From Marinobacter lipolyticus SM19 (GTDB taxonomy: Bacteria > Pseudomonadota > Gammaproteobacteria > Pseudomonadales > Oleiphilaceae), in contig NZ_KE007306.1 of the NCBI RefSeq assembly GCF_000397065.2, positions 1,238,687 through 1,302,686 on the forward strand: 64,000 bases of DNA, in the 5' to 3' direction. The position numbers were made by a program, and so were the translations under genes. Below are positions 7,488 through 14,980 of the stretch, piece by piece (within the stretch, counting starts at the first letter, position 1; each line of letters begins with the position of its first letter). The notes under the pieces were generated by a model. That model ran no database searches. It saw only the letters and a program-made list of their open reading frames with translations, and was not told the DNA's origin.

Positions 7488-9902
7488 ATGTCATCACCCA
7501 GCCACCCGGAACCGGCTGCTCCATCACACGGATGCCCTGATTTTGAACGCTGGTGGCACGGTTACGGTGTCATAAAGCATTCCCCGGCGACCTGCGCCAG
7601 GGCCAAAGCGATGGCCGACGGACTGGTCGCCGAGGGACGACAACCCGACACTGCGACCGTTTTTCGCAAGCTGTGCGCGCTGGACCGTCTGACCAGTGTG
7701 GGGTTATGGCTGGTTGCCCACATGACCTACGCGAATCGGGTGGATATTACCGGTCAGCCACTGAAAGCGCGAGACTTCAAGAGTCATCCGGAAGGCCACA
7801 CCGGCGGCGCCCTGAACATGGTACCGGCCTATGCCGCCTATCTGGCACTGAACAATCTGACCGGGGAGACCCGCAGCTGGCTCATGGGCCAGGGGCATTG
7901 CGTTGCCGCCATTGACGCCCTCAACGTGCTGACAGGCAACCTGCATCCGGAACAACTGGACCGGTACCAGGGCCCTGAAGGGCTGTCCGTGCTGGCAACG
8001 GATTTTTACAGTTACCGCCAGCGACCGGATGGCGGTATGGCGGCGCCGCTGGGCAGCCACGTGAACCCCCATACCGCCGGCGGCATTATGGAAGGCGGAT
8101 ACCTCGGCTTCGCTGAACTTCAGTACGCGCACATGCCGCTACCCGGAGAGTCCCTGGTGGCGTTCCTGTCGGATGGCGCCGCGGAGGAACAAAGGGGCAG
8201 TGACTGGGTCCCCCGATGGTGGCGGGCTGAAGACTGCGGTCCGGTGATGCCCATCATGATCGCCAACGGACGCAGGATCGAACAGCGTACCGAACTGGGC
8301 ACACAGGCTGGCCTGGAGAGATTTGAAGAACATCTGGCTGACCGGGGCTTTGCACCGGTGCGCTTTGACGGCCGCGATCCCGCCGCCTTCGTCTGCGTGC
8401 TGTATGAAATGGAAAAGAACCTGAACGAAAACGGGCGGCGGGCGGCCAAGGGTGAGCAACCCTACCCCGTTCAGGTTCCCTATGGCATTGCCGAGACCAT
8501 TAAGGGGTACGGCTTCTACGGCGCCGGCAATAACGCCGCTCACAACTTGCCCCTGCCCGGCAATCCACGGGTGGATACGCGGGCCCGGGAACTTTTCCAG
8601 ACCCACGCTGACCGGTTGTGGGTGGCGCAGGATGAGCTGGCCGGGTGTATACGACAGCTTAATCAGCATGAAGGACAGCAACGCCCTCTGGAAAGAGATC
8701 ATGCCCTGGCGGTACGAAACCCTCCGGAACCAGTCATCCCCAAGATCCCCCAGGCCGGTGGCCAATGCTCTCCCATGCAGGCCATCGACGATTTTTTTAC
8801 CGCGCTGGTGGCCGCCAACCCCGACATGCGGGCAAGGGTTGGCAATCCCGATGAACTCGCCAGCAATCGGCTCAACGGTGTCCTGGCGCAACTCAAACAT
8901 CGGGTGAACGATCCCGAGAACGATCAGGAATCGGTGCAGGGCAGGATAATTACCGCGCTTAACGAAGAGGCGGTCGTGTCTTCTTGCCTGGGTAACAAAG
9001 CGGGGCTGAACCTCGTAGCCAGTTATGAGGCGTTCTGTGTAAAAATGCTGGGCGCCATCCGCCAGGAACTGATCTTTTCCCGGAACCAGAGCGAAGTGGG
9101 TCGGCCCGCCCGTTGGCTGGGCTTTCCGGTGATTGCCTCGTCGCACACCTGGGAAAACGGCAAGAACGAGCAGTCCCATCAGGACACCACTTTCTGTGAG
9201 GCGATGCTGGGGGAAATGAACGACGTGTCGCGGGTGGTGTTTCCCGCCGACTACAACAGTACGCTGGCAGTTTTGCCCAGAATTTATCAGGGCCGGGGCA
9301 CCCTGACCTGCATGGTGGTACCAAAGCGTGAGCGCCCCTGCCTGTTCAACGAAACCGAGGCCCAGACTTTGGCCCGCAACGGCGCGCTGGTGGTGGACGA
9401 GGACACCTCCGACGGGGAACCGGTGCTACTGATTGCCAACGGTGCCTACCAACTTTCGGAGCTGATCCATGCCTGCGAAAGGCTGCGGGATACCGCTACC
9501 CCCTTCCGGCTCGTCTATCTGCAGGAGCCGGCCCGCTTCCGTCAGCCACGTGACGTCCACGAGGCGGCGGCATGTCTTTCCGAGTTTGAGCGTGAGCGGC
9601 TGTTTCCGTTCCGGCTTCACCGCCGGGTGGTACTGACCCACATGCGTCCAGAGGTGTTCCGTGGCCACATGCATCCGCTGTTTCCCGAACCACGACAATC
9701 CAGAGTGCTGGGGTACATCAACCATGGCGGCACCCTGAACGAAGCCGGTATGCTGTTTGCCAACCGCTGCTCATGGGCCCATGCCCTGACGGCTTGCGCC
9801 AGTGTCATGGAGCGCCCTCCCGGCGAGTGGCTCTCCGGTGCCGAACTCGCCGCCGTGGAAGGCCGGGGCGATCCCTCTGTGATTACGGGTGGCTGGACCT
9901 AG
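7488..9902 (+). CDS. Divergent phosphoketolase-family thiamine-diphosphate enzyme
   Basis: At 804 residues this has the length and motif order of xylulose-5-phosphate/fructose-6-phosphate phosphoketolases. GHTGGALN (residues 103-110), GQGH (134-137), EGGYLGF (202-208) and a ThDP-binding segment SDGAAEEQRG (228-237) ending in ANG (259-261) align with family GHWGTTPGLN, GPGHG, GGELGY and GDGEAETGP...LNG. The metal-ligand Asp and Asn are kept, but the first glycine of GDG is Ser and the acidic run is altered. It may cleave sugar phosphates to acetyl phosphate, or may have drifted to another reaction on the same fold. GGAGG lies 6 bases before the ATG. No acetate kinase or phosphotransacetylase gene is adjacent. 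Confidence 0.75.
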   Translation: MSSPSHPEPAAPSHGCPDFERWWHGYGVIKHSPATCARAKAMADGLVAEGRQPDTATVFRKLCALDRLTSVGLWLVAHMTYANRVDITGQPLKARDFKSHPEGHTGGALNMVPAYAAYLALNNLTGETRSWLMGQGHCVAAIDALNVLTGNLHPEQLDRYQGPEGLSVLATDFYSYRQRPDGGMAAPLGSHVNPHTAGGIMEGGYLGFAELQYAHMPLPGESLVAFLSDGAAEEQRGSDWVPRWWRAEDCGPVMPIMIANGRRIEQRTELGTQAGLERFEEHLADRGFAPVRFDGRDPAAFVCVLYEMEKNLNENGRRAAKGEQPYPVQVPYGIAETIKGYGFYGAGNNAAHNLPLPGNPRVDTRARELFQTHADRLWVAQDELAGCIRQLNQHEGQQRPLERDHALAVRNPPEPVIPKIPQAGGQCSPMQAIDDFFTALVAANPDMRARVGNPDELASNRLNGVLAQLKHRVNDPENDQESVQGRIITALNEEAVVSSCLGNKAGLNLVASYEAFCVKMLGAIRQELIFSRNQSEVGRPARWLGFPVIASSHTWENGKNEQSHQDTTFCEAMLGEMNDVSRVVFPADYNSTLAVLPRIYQGRGTLTCMVVPKRERPCLFNETEAQTLARNGALVVDEDTSDGEPVLLIANGAYQLSELIHACERLRDTATPFRLVYLQEPARFRQPRDVHEAAACLSEFERERLFPFRLHRRVVLTHMRPEVFRGHMHPLFPEPRQSRVLGYINHGGTLNEAGMLFANRCSWAHALTACASVMERPPGEWLSGAELAAVEGRGDPSVITGGWT

Positions 9903-9931
9903 GCGCCAGCCTTCAGTTGCTCACCGATTTT

Positions 9932-10540
9932 TCAATTGGTGAAAACAGGGCCAAACCCCATATTCCAGATCAGAACCGACCCCACACGGGTAGACACCAG
10001 AATAACCAGTGCCACTGTCAGCAGAGCACCACCGTACATGACCGCACGCTCTTTCTCGATTCCCATCACGATGGGCAGGCCGTCATACATCAGCCAGGCG
10101 CCGTAACAGGCAGCAACGAGAAATACGATGGCGTTGAACCAGGGCACCGGGTACAGCAGGGCAAATCCCGCCAGGAACAGCGGGGTGCAGGAGTAGGACG
10201 CCAGGGCAATACCATTGGAAGGGACATGTTCTTCCACAGCCCCGTAGGTTTTGGCCATCCAGTTGATGGCATAACCCAGCGCAAACACACCCACCAGCAT
10301 GGCCAGATAGGTCAGGACACTGAGCTGCATGGCGCTGATTTCCGTCAGCTTGATCAGGCGGTCGTTACCCACTGTCCAGCCAAAGTGGGCGGTGGAAATG
10401 TAAGCGCATACTGGCGCAATCGCCGCCAGCACCAGCACATAGGCCACATAGAGACGGCGAGGTGGTGCGTGTTCTTTCCGTATGGAAATCCACTCGTCAT
10501 CGGGATGGGTGAAAAGACCAAACGCGTGTGACAGGAGCAT
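9932..10540 (-). CDS. Yip1-family inner-membrane protein
   Basis: This 202-residue protein has about five hydrophobic segments (for example LYVAYVLVLAAIAPVCAYI and LSVLTYLAMLVGVFALGYAI) and ends at WNMGFGPVFTN. The pattern matches bacterial Yip1-domain proteins such as E. coli YohC, whose function is not established. GGAGG stands 6 bases before the ATG. It converges on the phosphoketolase-like gene with a 29-base gap. Confidence 0.75.
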   Translation of the reverse strand: MLLSHAFGLFTHPDDEWISIRKEHAPPRRLYVAYVLVLAAIAPVCAYISTAHFGWTVGNDRLIKLTEISAMQLSVLTYLAMLVGVFALGYAINWMAKTYGAVEEHVPSNGIALASYSCTPLFLAGFALLYPVPWFNAIVFLVAACYGAWLMYDGLPIVMGIEKERAVMYGGALLTVALVILVSTRVGSVLIWNMGFGPVFTN

Positions 10541-10628
10541 TGCCGTCCTCCGGTTCTTTTTATTGACTGCTTTGAAATACGCTTCATTGTAAAAGCTAGA
10601 TCAGAACGGCAAAAAGCTCCAGTCACAA

Positions 10629-11201
10629 TCAACTATTGCGAGGATCGGTTTTCGCCACCCAATGCTGATCCATATGGCGATCCCGGAAAGACAGCAGGAT
10701 TTCGACATCGTCGAAGCTCACCAGATCCCGGAAATCCAGCCAGTCCACCAGGCAGTACAGACAGATTGCCGGGTAATTCCACCGCTCGAACTGACCATCT
10801 TTGACCATCGCCGCCAGTGTTCTCAGGGTCGTCATGATGCGCTCACGCTGCAGGTTGAAAAACATGACATCCGCATGGGTATCAAGGCCCGAGCGCTCGG
10901 ACAGCAGTAATGTCACCGCCGAATCGTTGGCAGCGTCAATCAGGGTGAGCTGATTCTCCTGATTCCAGGTCAGCGGGTCCCGACACTGTTTGGCACTCAG
11001 GTAACGGGCAATAATGCGGGAGTCGTAAATTTCCTGGTCACCGTCAACCAGCATCGGAATCTTCAGGGCCGGATTGCTGCGACGAAGTTCGTCACGTCCC
11101 TCACCGTAGATGTTGAGATTGACAAAATCATGGGGTTCTTCATCCAGTAAAATGCGAATACGGCGAACGTAGGGGGATGTCGTCGAACCAATCAGTTTCA
11201 T
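10629..11201 (-). CDS. Glutathione S-transferase-like protein
   Basis: The protein opens MKLIGSTTSPYVRRIRILLD, the thioredoxin-like N-terminal GST domain, with a cis-Pro region (KIPMLVDGD) and YDSRIIARYL where the glutathione-binding acidic/Ser motif sits. An all-helical C-terminal half follows, for 190 residues in total. The start at 11201 follows GGAG; a longer reading frame to 11261 has no matching N-terminus. It begins 22 bases after the ald stop on the same strand, so the two are likely co-transcribed. Substrate unknown; detoxification of electrophiles is the usual role of the family. Confidence 0.8.
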   Translation of the reverse strand: MKLIGSTTSPYVRRIRILLDEEPHDFVNLNIYGEGRDELRRSNPALKIPMLVDGDQEIYDSRIIARYLSAKQCRDPLTWNQENQLTLIDAANDSAVTLLLSERSGLDTHADVMFFNLQRERIMTTLRTLAAMVKDGQFERWNYPAICLYCLVDWLDFRDLVSFDDVEILLSFRDRHMDQHWVAKTDPRNS

Positions 11202-11223
11202 GTGTTCTCCAGTCTTCGGCGGG

Positions 11224-12342
11224 TTAAATTCCCAGCAGGGACGCAGGATCGGTAAAGGCATGCCCAGTTGCCTGTGCCACCTCCCCGTAGGTTATCTTGC
11301 CCTGGTATACATTCAGGCCATGCAGCAGATGAACGTCCTCTCTCAACGCCTGCTCCGGCCCCCTGTTGGCCAACGCCACAATAAAAGGCAGAGTGACATT
11401 ATTTAACGCCAGCGTTGACGTGCGGGCAACCGCCCCGGGCATGTTGGCCACACAATAATGTACAACGCCATCGACAAGATAGGTGGGGGCATCATGGGTG
11501 GTCGGCCTGGAGGTTTCAGTGCAGCCACCCTGGTCAATGGCGACATCTACAATCACACTACCCTCCAGCATGCGGGCGACCATGTCACGGGTCACCAGCT
11601 TCGGCGCCGATGCACCGGGAATCAGCACCCCGCCGATGACAAGATCTGAGTCGATCACCGAATGCTCCAGGGTTTCGGCATTCGAAAACAGGGTAATGAT
11701 CCGATTGCCATACAGGTGATCCAGTTCCCGCAGTGTGTCCATGTTTCTGTCCAGCACGGTCACCTGGGCTCCCAGTCCGACCGCCATGGCCACGGCATTC
11801 TGACCCACGGTGCCACCACCAATTACCGTCACCCGGGCCGGCGCCACGCCGGGTACACCACCGAGCAGTACGCCTCGGCCACCCAGGTTTTTCTCCAGGC
11901 AATGAGCACCAGCCTGGATCGACATACGGCCGGCTACTTCCGACATGGGGGCCAACAGCGGTAGCCGGCCGCGGCCGTCAGTAACGGTTTCATAGGCGAT
12001 ACAGATTGCTCCGGAGCGCACCAGATCATCCGTCTGCGCCTTGTCCGGTGCCAGATGCAGATAGGTAAACAGGGTATGGTCTGCGGTCAATAATGCCCGT
12101 TCACCGGTCTGTGGTTCCTTGACCTTGACGATCAGCCTGGCGGCCGCAAACACCGCAGCCCCATCATCGAGAATCTGTGCGCCGGCATCACGATATAACC
12201 CGTCAGAAAATCCGATGGCGGCACCCGCACCGGTTTCCACCAATACCTCATGGTTATGGGAGGTAAGCTCCCGCACAGCCGCCGGGGTCATACCCACACG
12301 GTATTCGTGGTTCTTTACTTCCCTGGGGACGCCTATCTTCAT
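11224..12342 (-). CDS. ald: Alanine dehydrogenase
   Basis: At 372 residues it has the usual length of NAD-dependent L-alanine dehydrogenase, which reversibly deaminates alanine to pyruvate and ammonia. Visible features are the N-terminal MKIGVPREVKNHEYRVG, the active-site region LFTYLHLAPD with its conserved His, and the Rossmann motif VIGGGTVGQNAVAMAVG. The C-terminus has the family's NMPGAVARTST block. It is divergent from the dienelactone-hydrolase-like gene, and the GST-like gene follows 22 bases downstream. Confidence 0.96.
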   Translation of the reverse strand: MKIGVPREVKNHEYRVGMTPAAVRELTSHNHEVLVETGAGAAIGFSDGLYRDAGAQILDDGAAVFAAARLIVKVKEPQTGERALLTADHTLFTYLHLAPDKAQTDDLVRSGAICIAYETVTDGRGRLPLLAPMSEVAGRMSIQAGAHCLEKNLGGRGVLLGGVPGVAPARVTVIGGGTVGQNAVAMAVGLGAQVTVLDRNMDTLRELDHLYGNRIITLFSNAETLEHSVIDSDLVIGGVLIPGASAPKLVTRDMVARMLEGSVIVDVAIDQGGCTETSRPTTHDAPTYLVDGVVHYCVANMPGAVARTSTLALNNVTLPFIVALANRGPEQALREDVHLLHGLNVYQGKITYGEVAQATGHAFTDPASLLGI

Positions 12343-12450
12343 CAGTCATACCTCAACGGCCAGCGGCGAACAGTGTTTCCTGATGCAAAGTGTAGTAAAA
12401 AGGTCAGGTATCGGAAGACGTAATCAAACCAACAAGGAGGATGAACACCC

Positions 12451-13254
12451 GTGAAGACGATCACAACCGCCCTTTCTGCCGCCACTTTCGCATTGTCACT
12501 GACCAGCACACAGGTAATTGCCGACATGCAGACAGAAACCGTCGAATACACCGTCAATGGGGACACGTTCACCGGTTATATTGCCTGGGATGATGATGTT
12601 GAAGCCAAACGCCCCGGCGTGCTCGTCGTCCATGAATGGTGGGGCCATAATGAATTTGCCCGCGGCCAGGCTGAAAAGCTGGCTAAAGCCGGCTATACCG
12701 CCTTTGCACTGGACATGTATGGCTCAGGGAAAGTCGCTGACCATCCCGATGACGCCAAGCAGTTCATGCAGGAAGCCACCAGCGATATCGACAACATCAA
12801 ATCCCGCTTCATGGCGGCGATGGAGCTGTTACAGAACCATGACAGCGTCGATGGCGACCGCATTGCCGCCCAGGGGTATTGTTTCGGTGGTGCTGTGGTT
12901 CTGAATATGGCCCGTCTGGGTGTCGATCTGGATGGCGTGGTGAGCTACCACGGTGCTCTCGGCAGCTCTATCAAAGCCGAGGCCGGCAAGGTCAACGCCC
13001 GCGTGCAGGTCTACACCGGTGGAGCCGACCAGATGGTGCCGTCTGACCAGGTTGCAGATCTGGTCAGGGAAATGCAGGATGCCGAAGTGGATCTGACACT
13101 GGTGTCATTCCCCGGAGTTCTGCATTCCTTCACCAACCCGGAAGCTGACAGGATTGGCAAGGAATTCGGCATGCCTGTCGGCTACGATAATGCCGCCGCC
13201 AAGCGTTCCTGGGACGGCACTCTGCGATTCTACAACGAGATTTTTGCGGAATAA
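12451..13254 (+). CDS. Exported dienelactone hydrolase-family protein
   Basis: An alpha/beta hydrolase of 267 residues with a predicted signal peptide (MKTITTALSAATFALSL, cleavage after about VIA or ADM). The nucleophile motif GYCFGG carries Cys as in dienelactone hydrolases. The acid residue is expected in the GGADQMVP region and the His in LHSFTNP. HEWWGHN forms the oxyanion region. Translation starts at GTG (12451), 10 bases after GGAGG; no in-frame ATG is better placed. Substrate unknown: such periplasmic forms are not the chlorocatechol-pathway enzyme, and no catechol genes are nearby. Confidence 0.85.
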   Translation: MKTITTALSAATFALSLTSTQVIADMQTETVEYTVNGDTFTGYIAWDDDVEAKRPGVLVVHEWWGHNEFARGQAEKLAKAGYTAFALDMYGSGKVADHPDDAKQFMQEATSDIDNIKSRFMAAMELLQNHDSVDGDRIAAQGYCFGGAVVLNMARLGVDLDGVVSYHGALGSSIKAEAGKVNARVQVYTGGADQMVPSDQVADLVREMQDAEVDLTLVSFPGVLHSFTNPEADRIGKEFGMPVGYDNAAAKRSWDGTLRFYNEIFAE

Positions 13255-13275
13255 GCAGACACGAGAAGAATCGCA

Positions 13276-13971
13276 TTACAGGGCACCAGCAATGGTGCCC
13301 CTCACTTCCTCCATCAGCTCGTCGATCGACTTGTCACTGGTAGTGACCGGCGGATGGATAACGATTTCAATAACACCAGGACTGAAAGCGGCAGAACCCT
13401 TCGGCAGGCGATCGTGAGAGCCCCGTATGGTCACCGGAAGTATCGGCAAATCCCCATCCCTGGCAATCACAAAACCACCTTTCTTGAACGGCAACAAATG
13501 ACCATCCAACGAACGCGTACCCTCGGGAAACAATAGTATCCCGGTGCCATCCGGCAGCTGTGCAACACCACGCTTGATACTCTCCAGGGCAGCACTGCCT
13601 TTTGACCGGTCAATAAACAGGTTTCTTGAGGTTTCCAGCGCCAGCCCGAACAACGGCACTTTTCTCAGTTCTTTCTTGATGACCCAGCGATACTGCAGCC
13701 CCAACGCCAATACCAATGCCGGCGGATCATAGTAGGACGCATGGTTACTGAGAATGACGTAGCGCTGCCCCGGCACAATGTTCTCCTTCCCGGTTACCAC
13801 CAGGCGGATACCAGTTACCTTGAGGATGATCCAGGCAAAGACCTGAGTGCCATGGAAGGCTGCATCACCACGCTTGCCCAGCAAGGCAGCAATGACAATC
13901 GGGAAGAACAACAGCAGAGTCAGCAGGGCAGCCCAGAACAGAATCCAGGTGGCTTTGAGGAATCGCAGCAT
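13276..13971 (-). CDS. 1-acyl-sn-glycerol-3-phosphate acyltransferase-family protein
   Basis: The acyltransferase motifs are clear: NHASYYDPP (motif I, HxxxxD) and LLFPEGTRS (motif III), with an N-terminal membrane anchor (LKATWILFWAALLTLLLFFP). This matches PlsC-type enzymes that make phosphatidic acid at the inner membrane, though acyl-acceptor specificity is not certain from sequence. The start at 13971 (MLRFLKATW) was preferred over 14004 because it begins directly before the anchor. The protein is 231 residues. It converges on the hydrolase gene 21 bases away. Confidence 0.85.
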   Translation of the reverse strand: MLRFLKATWILFWAALLTLLLFFPIVIAALLGKRGDAAFHGTQVFAWIILKVTGIRLVVTGKENIVPGQRYVILSNHASYYDPPALVLALGLQYRWVIKKELRKVPLFGLALETSRNLFIDRSKGSAALESIKRGVAQLPDGTGILLFPEGTRSLDGHLLPFKKGGFVIARDGDLPILPVTIRGSHDRLPKGSAAFSPGVIEIVIHPPVTTSDKSIDELMEEVRGTIAGAL

Positions 13972-14080
13972 AGAAGGGGTTCCTGAACATCTCGACAATG
14001 CCAATCATTAATGGGCAACAGGAGCGTAAAGATTACACAGGAAGACTGATATCGCAAAAATCAGGAGGGGCCAAAGACAT

Positions 14081-14110
14081 AAAAAAAGGCAGCCGAAGCT
14101 GCCTTTTTTG
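14081..14110 (-). terminator. Rho-independent terminator of the cold-shock gene
   Basis: On the minus strand GGCAGC-TTCG-GCTGCC is followed by a run of seven T. The UUCG tetraloop and 6-bp GC stem, extended by A-T pairs, make a textbook terminator 27 bases after the csp stop. A T run on the other strand means it could also act bidirectionally. Confidence 0.9.
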
Positions 14111-14136
14111 GCGGTTATTGCTTAATCCGTGAGGGA

Positions 14137-14343
14137 TTAAAGAGCAACAACGTTCTCCGCCTGAGGACCTTTCTGGCCCTGGGTAACGGTGAACTCAACC
14201 TGCTGGCCTTCTGCCAAGGTTTTGAAACCGCTGCCCTGAATAGCGCTGTAGTGAACAAAAACGTCCGGGCCGCCTTCACGAGTGATAAAGCCAAAGCCTT
14301 TTGCTTCGTTGAAGAACTTAACAGTACCGGTAGTAGTAGACAT
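14137..14343 (-). CDS. Cold-shock-domain protein (CspA family)
   Basis: A 68-residue single cold-shock domain with RNP1 (KGFGFI) and RNP2 (VFVHY) motifs. These small proteins bind single-stranded RNA and DNA and melt RNA structure. The start at 14343 ([11 protein letters not shown]) follows AGGAAG; a longer frame to 14364 adds seven residues not seen in the family. The 239 bases upstream, to the crcB stop, hold no gene and probably contain the promoter and a long 5' leader, as is common for csp genes; I could not define a cold box by eye. Confidence 0.95.
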   Translation of the reverse strand: MSTTTGTVKFFNEAKGFGFITREGGPDVFVHYSAIQGSGFKTLAEGQQVEFTVTQGQKGPQAENVVAL

Positions 14344-14582
14344 ACTTAAACTTCCTGAAATCAATCATATTATCTGCTGCCAGACACCTTCGTGGTGCGG
14401 GGTCAGCGTTTTGCGGAAATACAGAACTCGCGGAATCAAAAACAGGACGGTCACTACTAACTGCGGAGGTACGTCTTATTCATGAACTGCTTTGCTGAAT
14501 CTTTCCTACGCGAAACACTCTACTCCGGAATCAGCGGATTGCCAAGGGTATTTTCAACAATTTGTGTAGGTAAAGGTACCCA

Positions 14583-14961
14583 TCAGCTGCGCAGCAGGCC
14601 AAACGTATAAATTCCAAGCGCTGTCATAAGGATGGAGCCAATTACATGGGCCAATACGCCAGCAATGGCCATACCCCATTTGCCTTCCTGAATAGCGGCA
14701 AACATTTCCAGTGAGAAGGTCGAGAACGTAGTTAGAGCACCGCACAGGCCCGTGATGGCGAACAGTCGCCACTCCGGGGCCAGTGAGCTGCCGTGCATAA
14801 AGAACCCGATTAACACACCAATCAGCCACCCCCCGACCAGGTTGGCAACCAGGGTACCGATGGGAATTGCGTGGTAGCTGGCGTTCAGCCAAAGACTCAG
14901 GGCCCATCGTAAGTTGGCGCCGATCACGGCGCCAACACTCACAGCAACAAAAGACAGCCAC
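14583..14961 (-). CDS. crcB: Fluoride channel CrcB/Fluc
   Basis: A 126-residue protein with four predicted membrane helices and the Fluc signature GLCGALTTFSTFS, including the phenylalanine and threonine residues that line the fluoride pathway in dual-topology dimers. GANLRW near the N-terminus is the other conserved block. The ATG is at 14961-14963 on the minus strand, beginning about 17 bases after the fadE stop, so the two genes may share a transcript. No fluoride riboswitch is visible upstream, where fadE coding sequence lies. Confidence 0.95.
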
Positions 14962-14980
14962 ATATCAGCGGGCTACCCGG

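Noticed and set aside
8139..9179. A 346-codon open frame opposite the phosphoketolase-like gene
   Set aside because: Shadow frame without domain matches; the plus-strand protein carries all family motifs.
14964..14980. Fluoride riboswitch before crcB
   Set aside because: Only about 17 bases separate fadE and crcB, too short for the aptamer, and no match is visible in the adjoining coding sequence.
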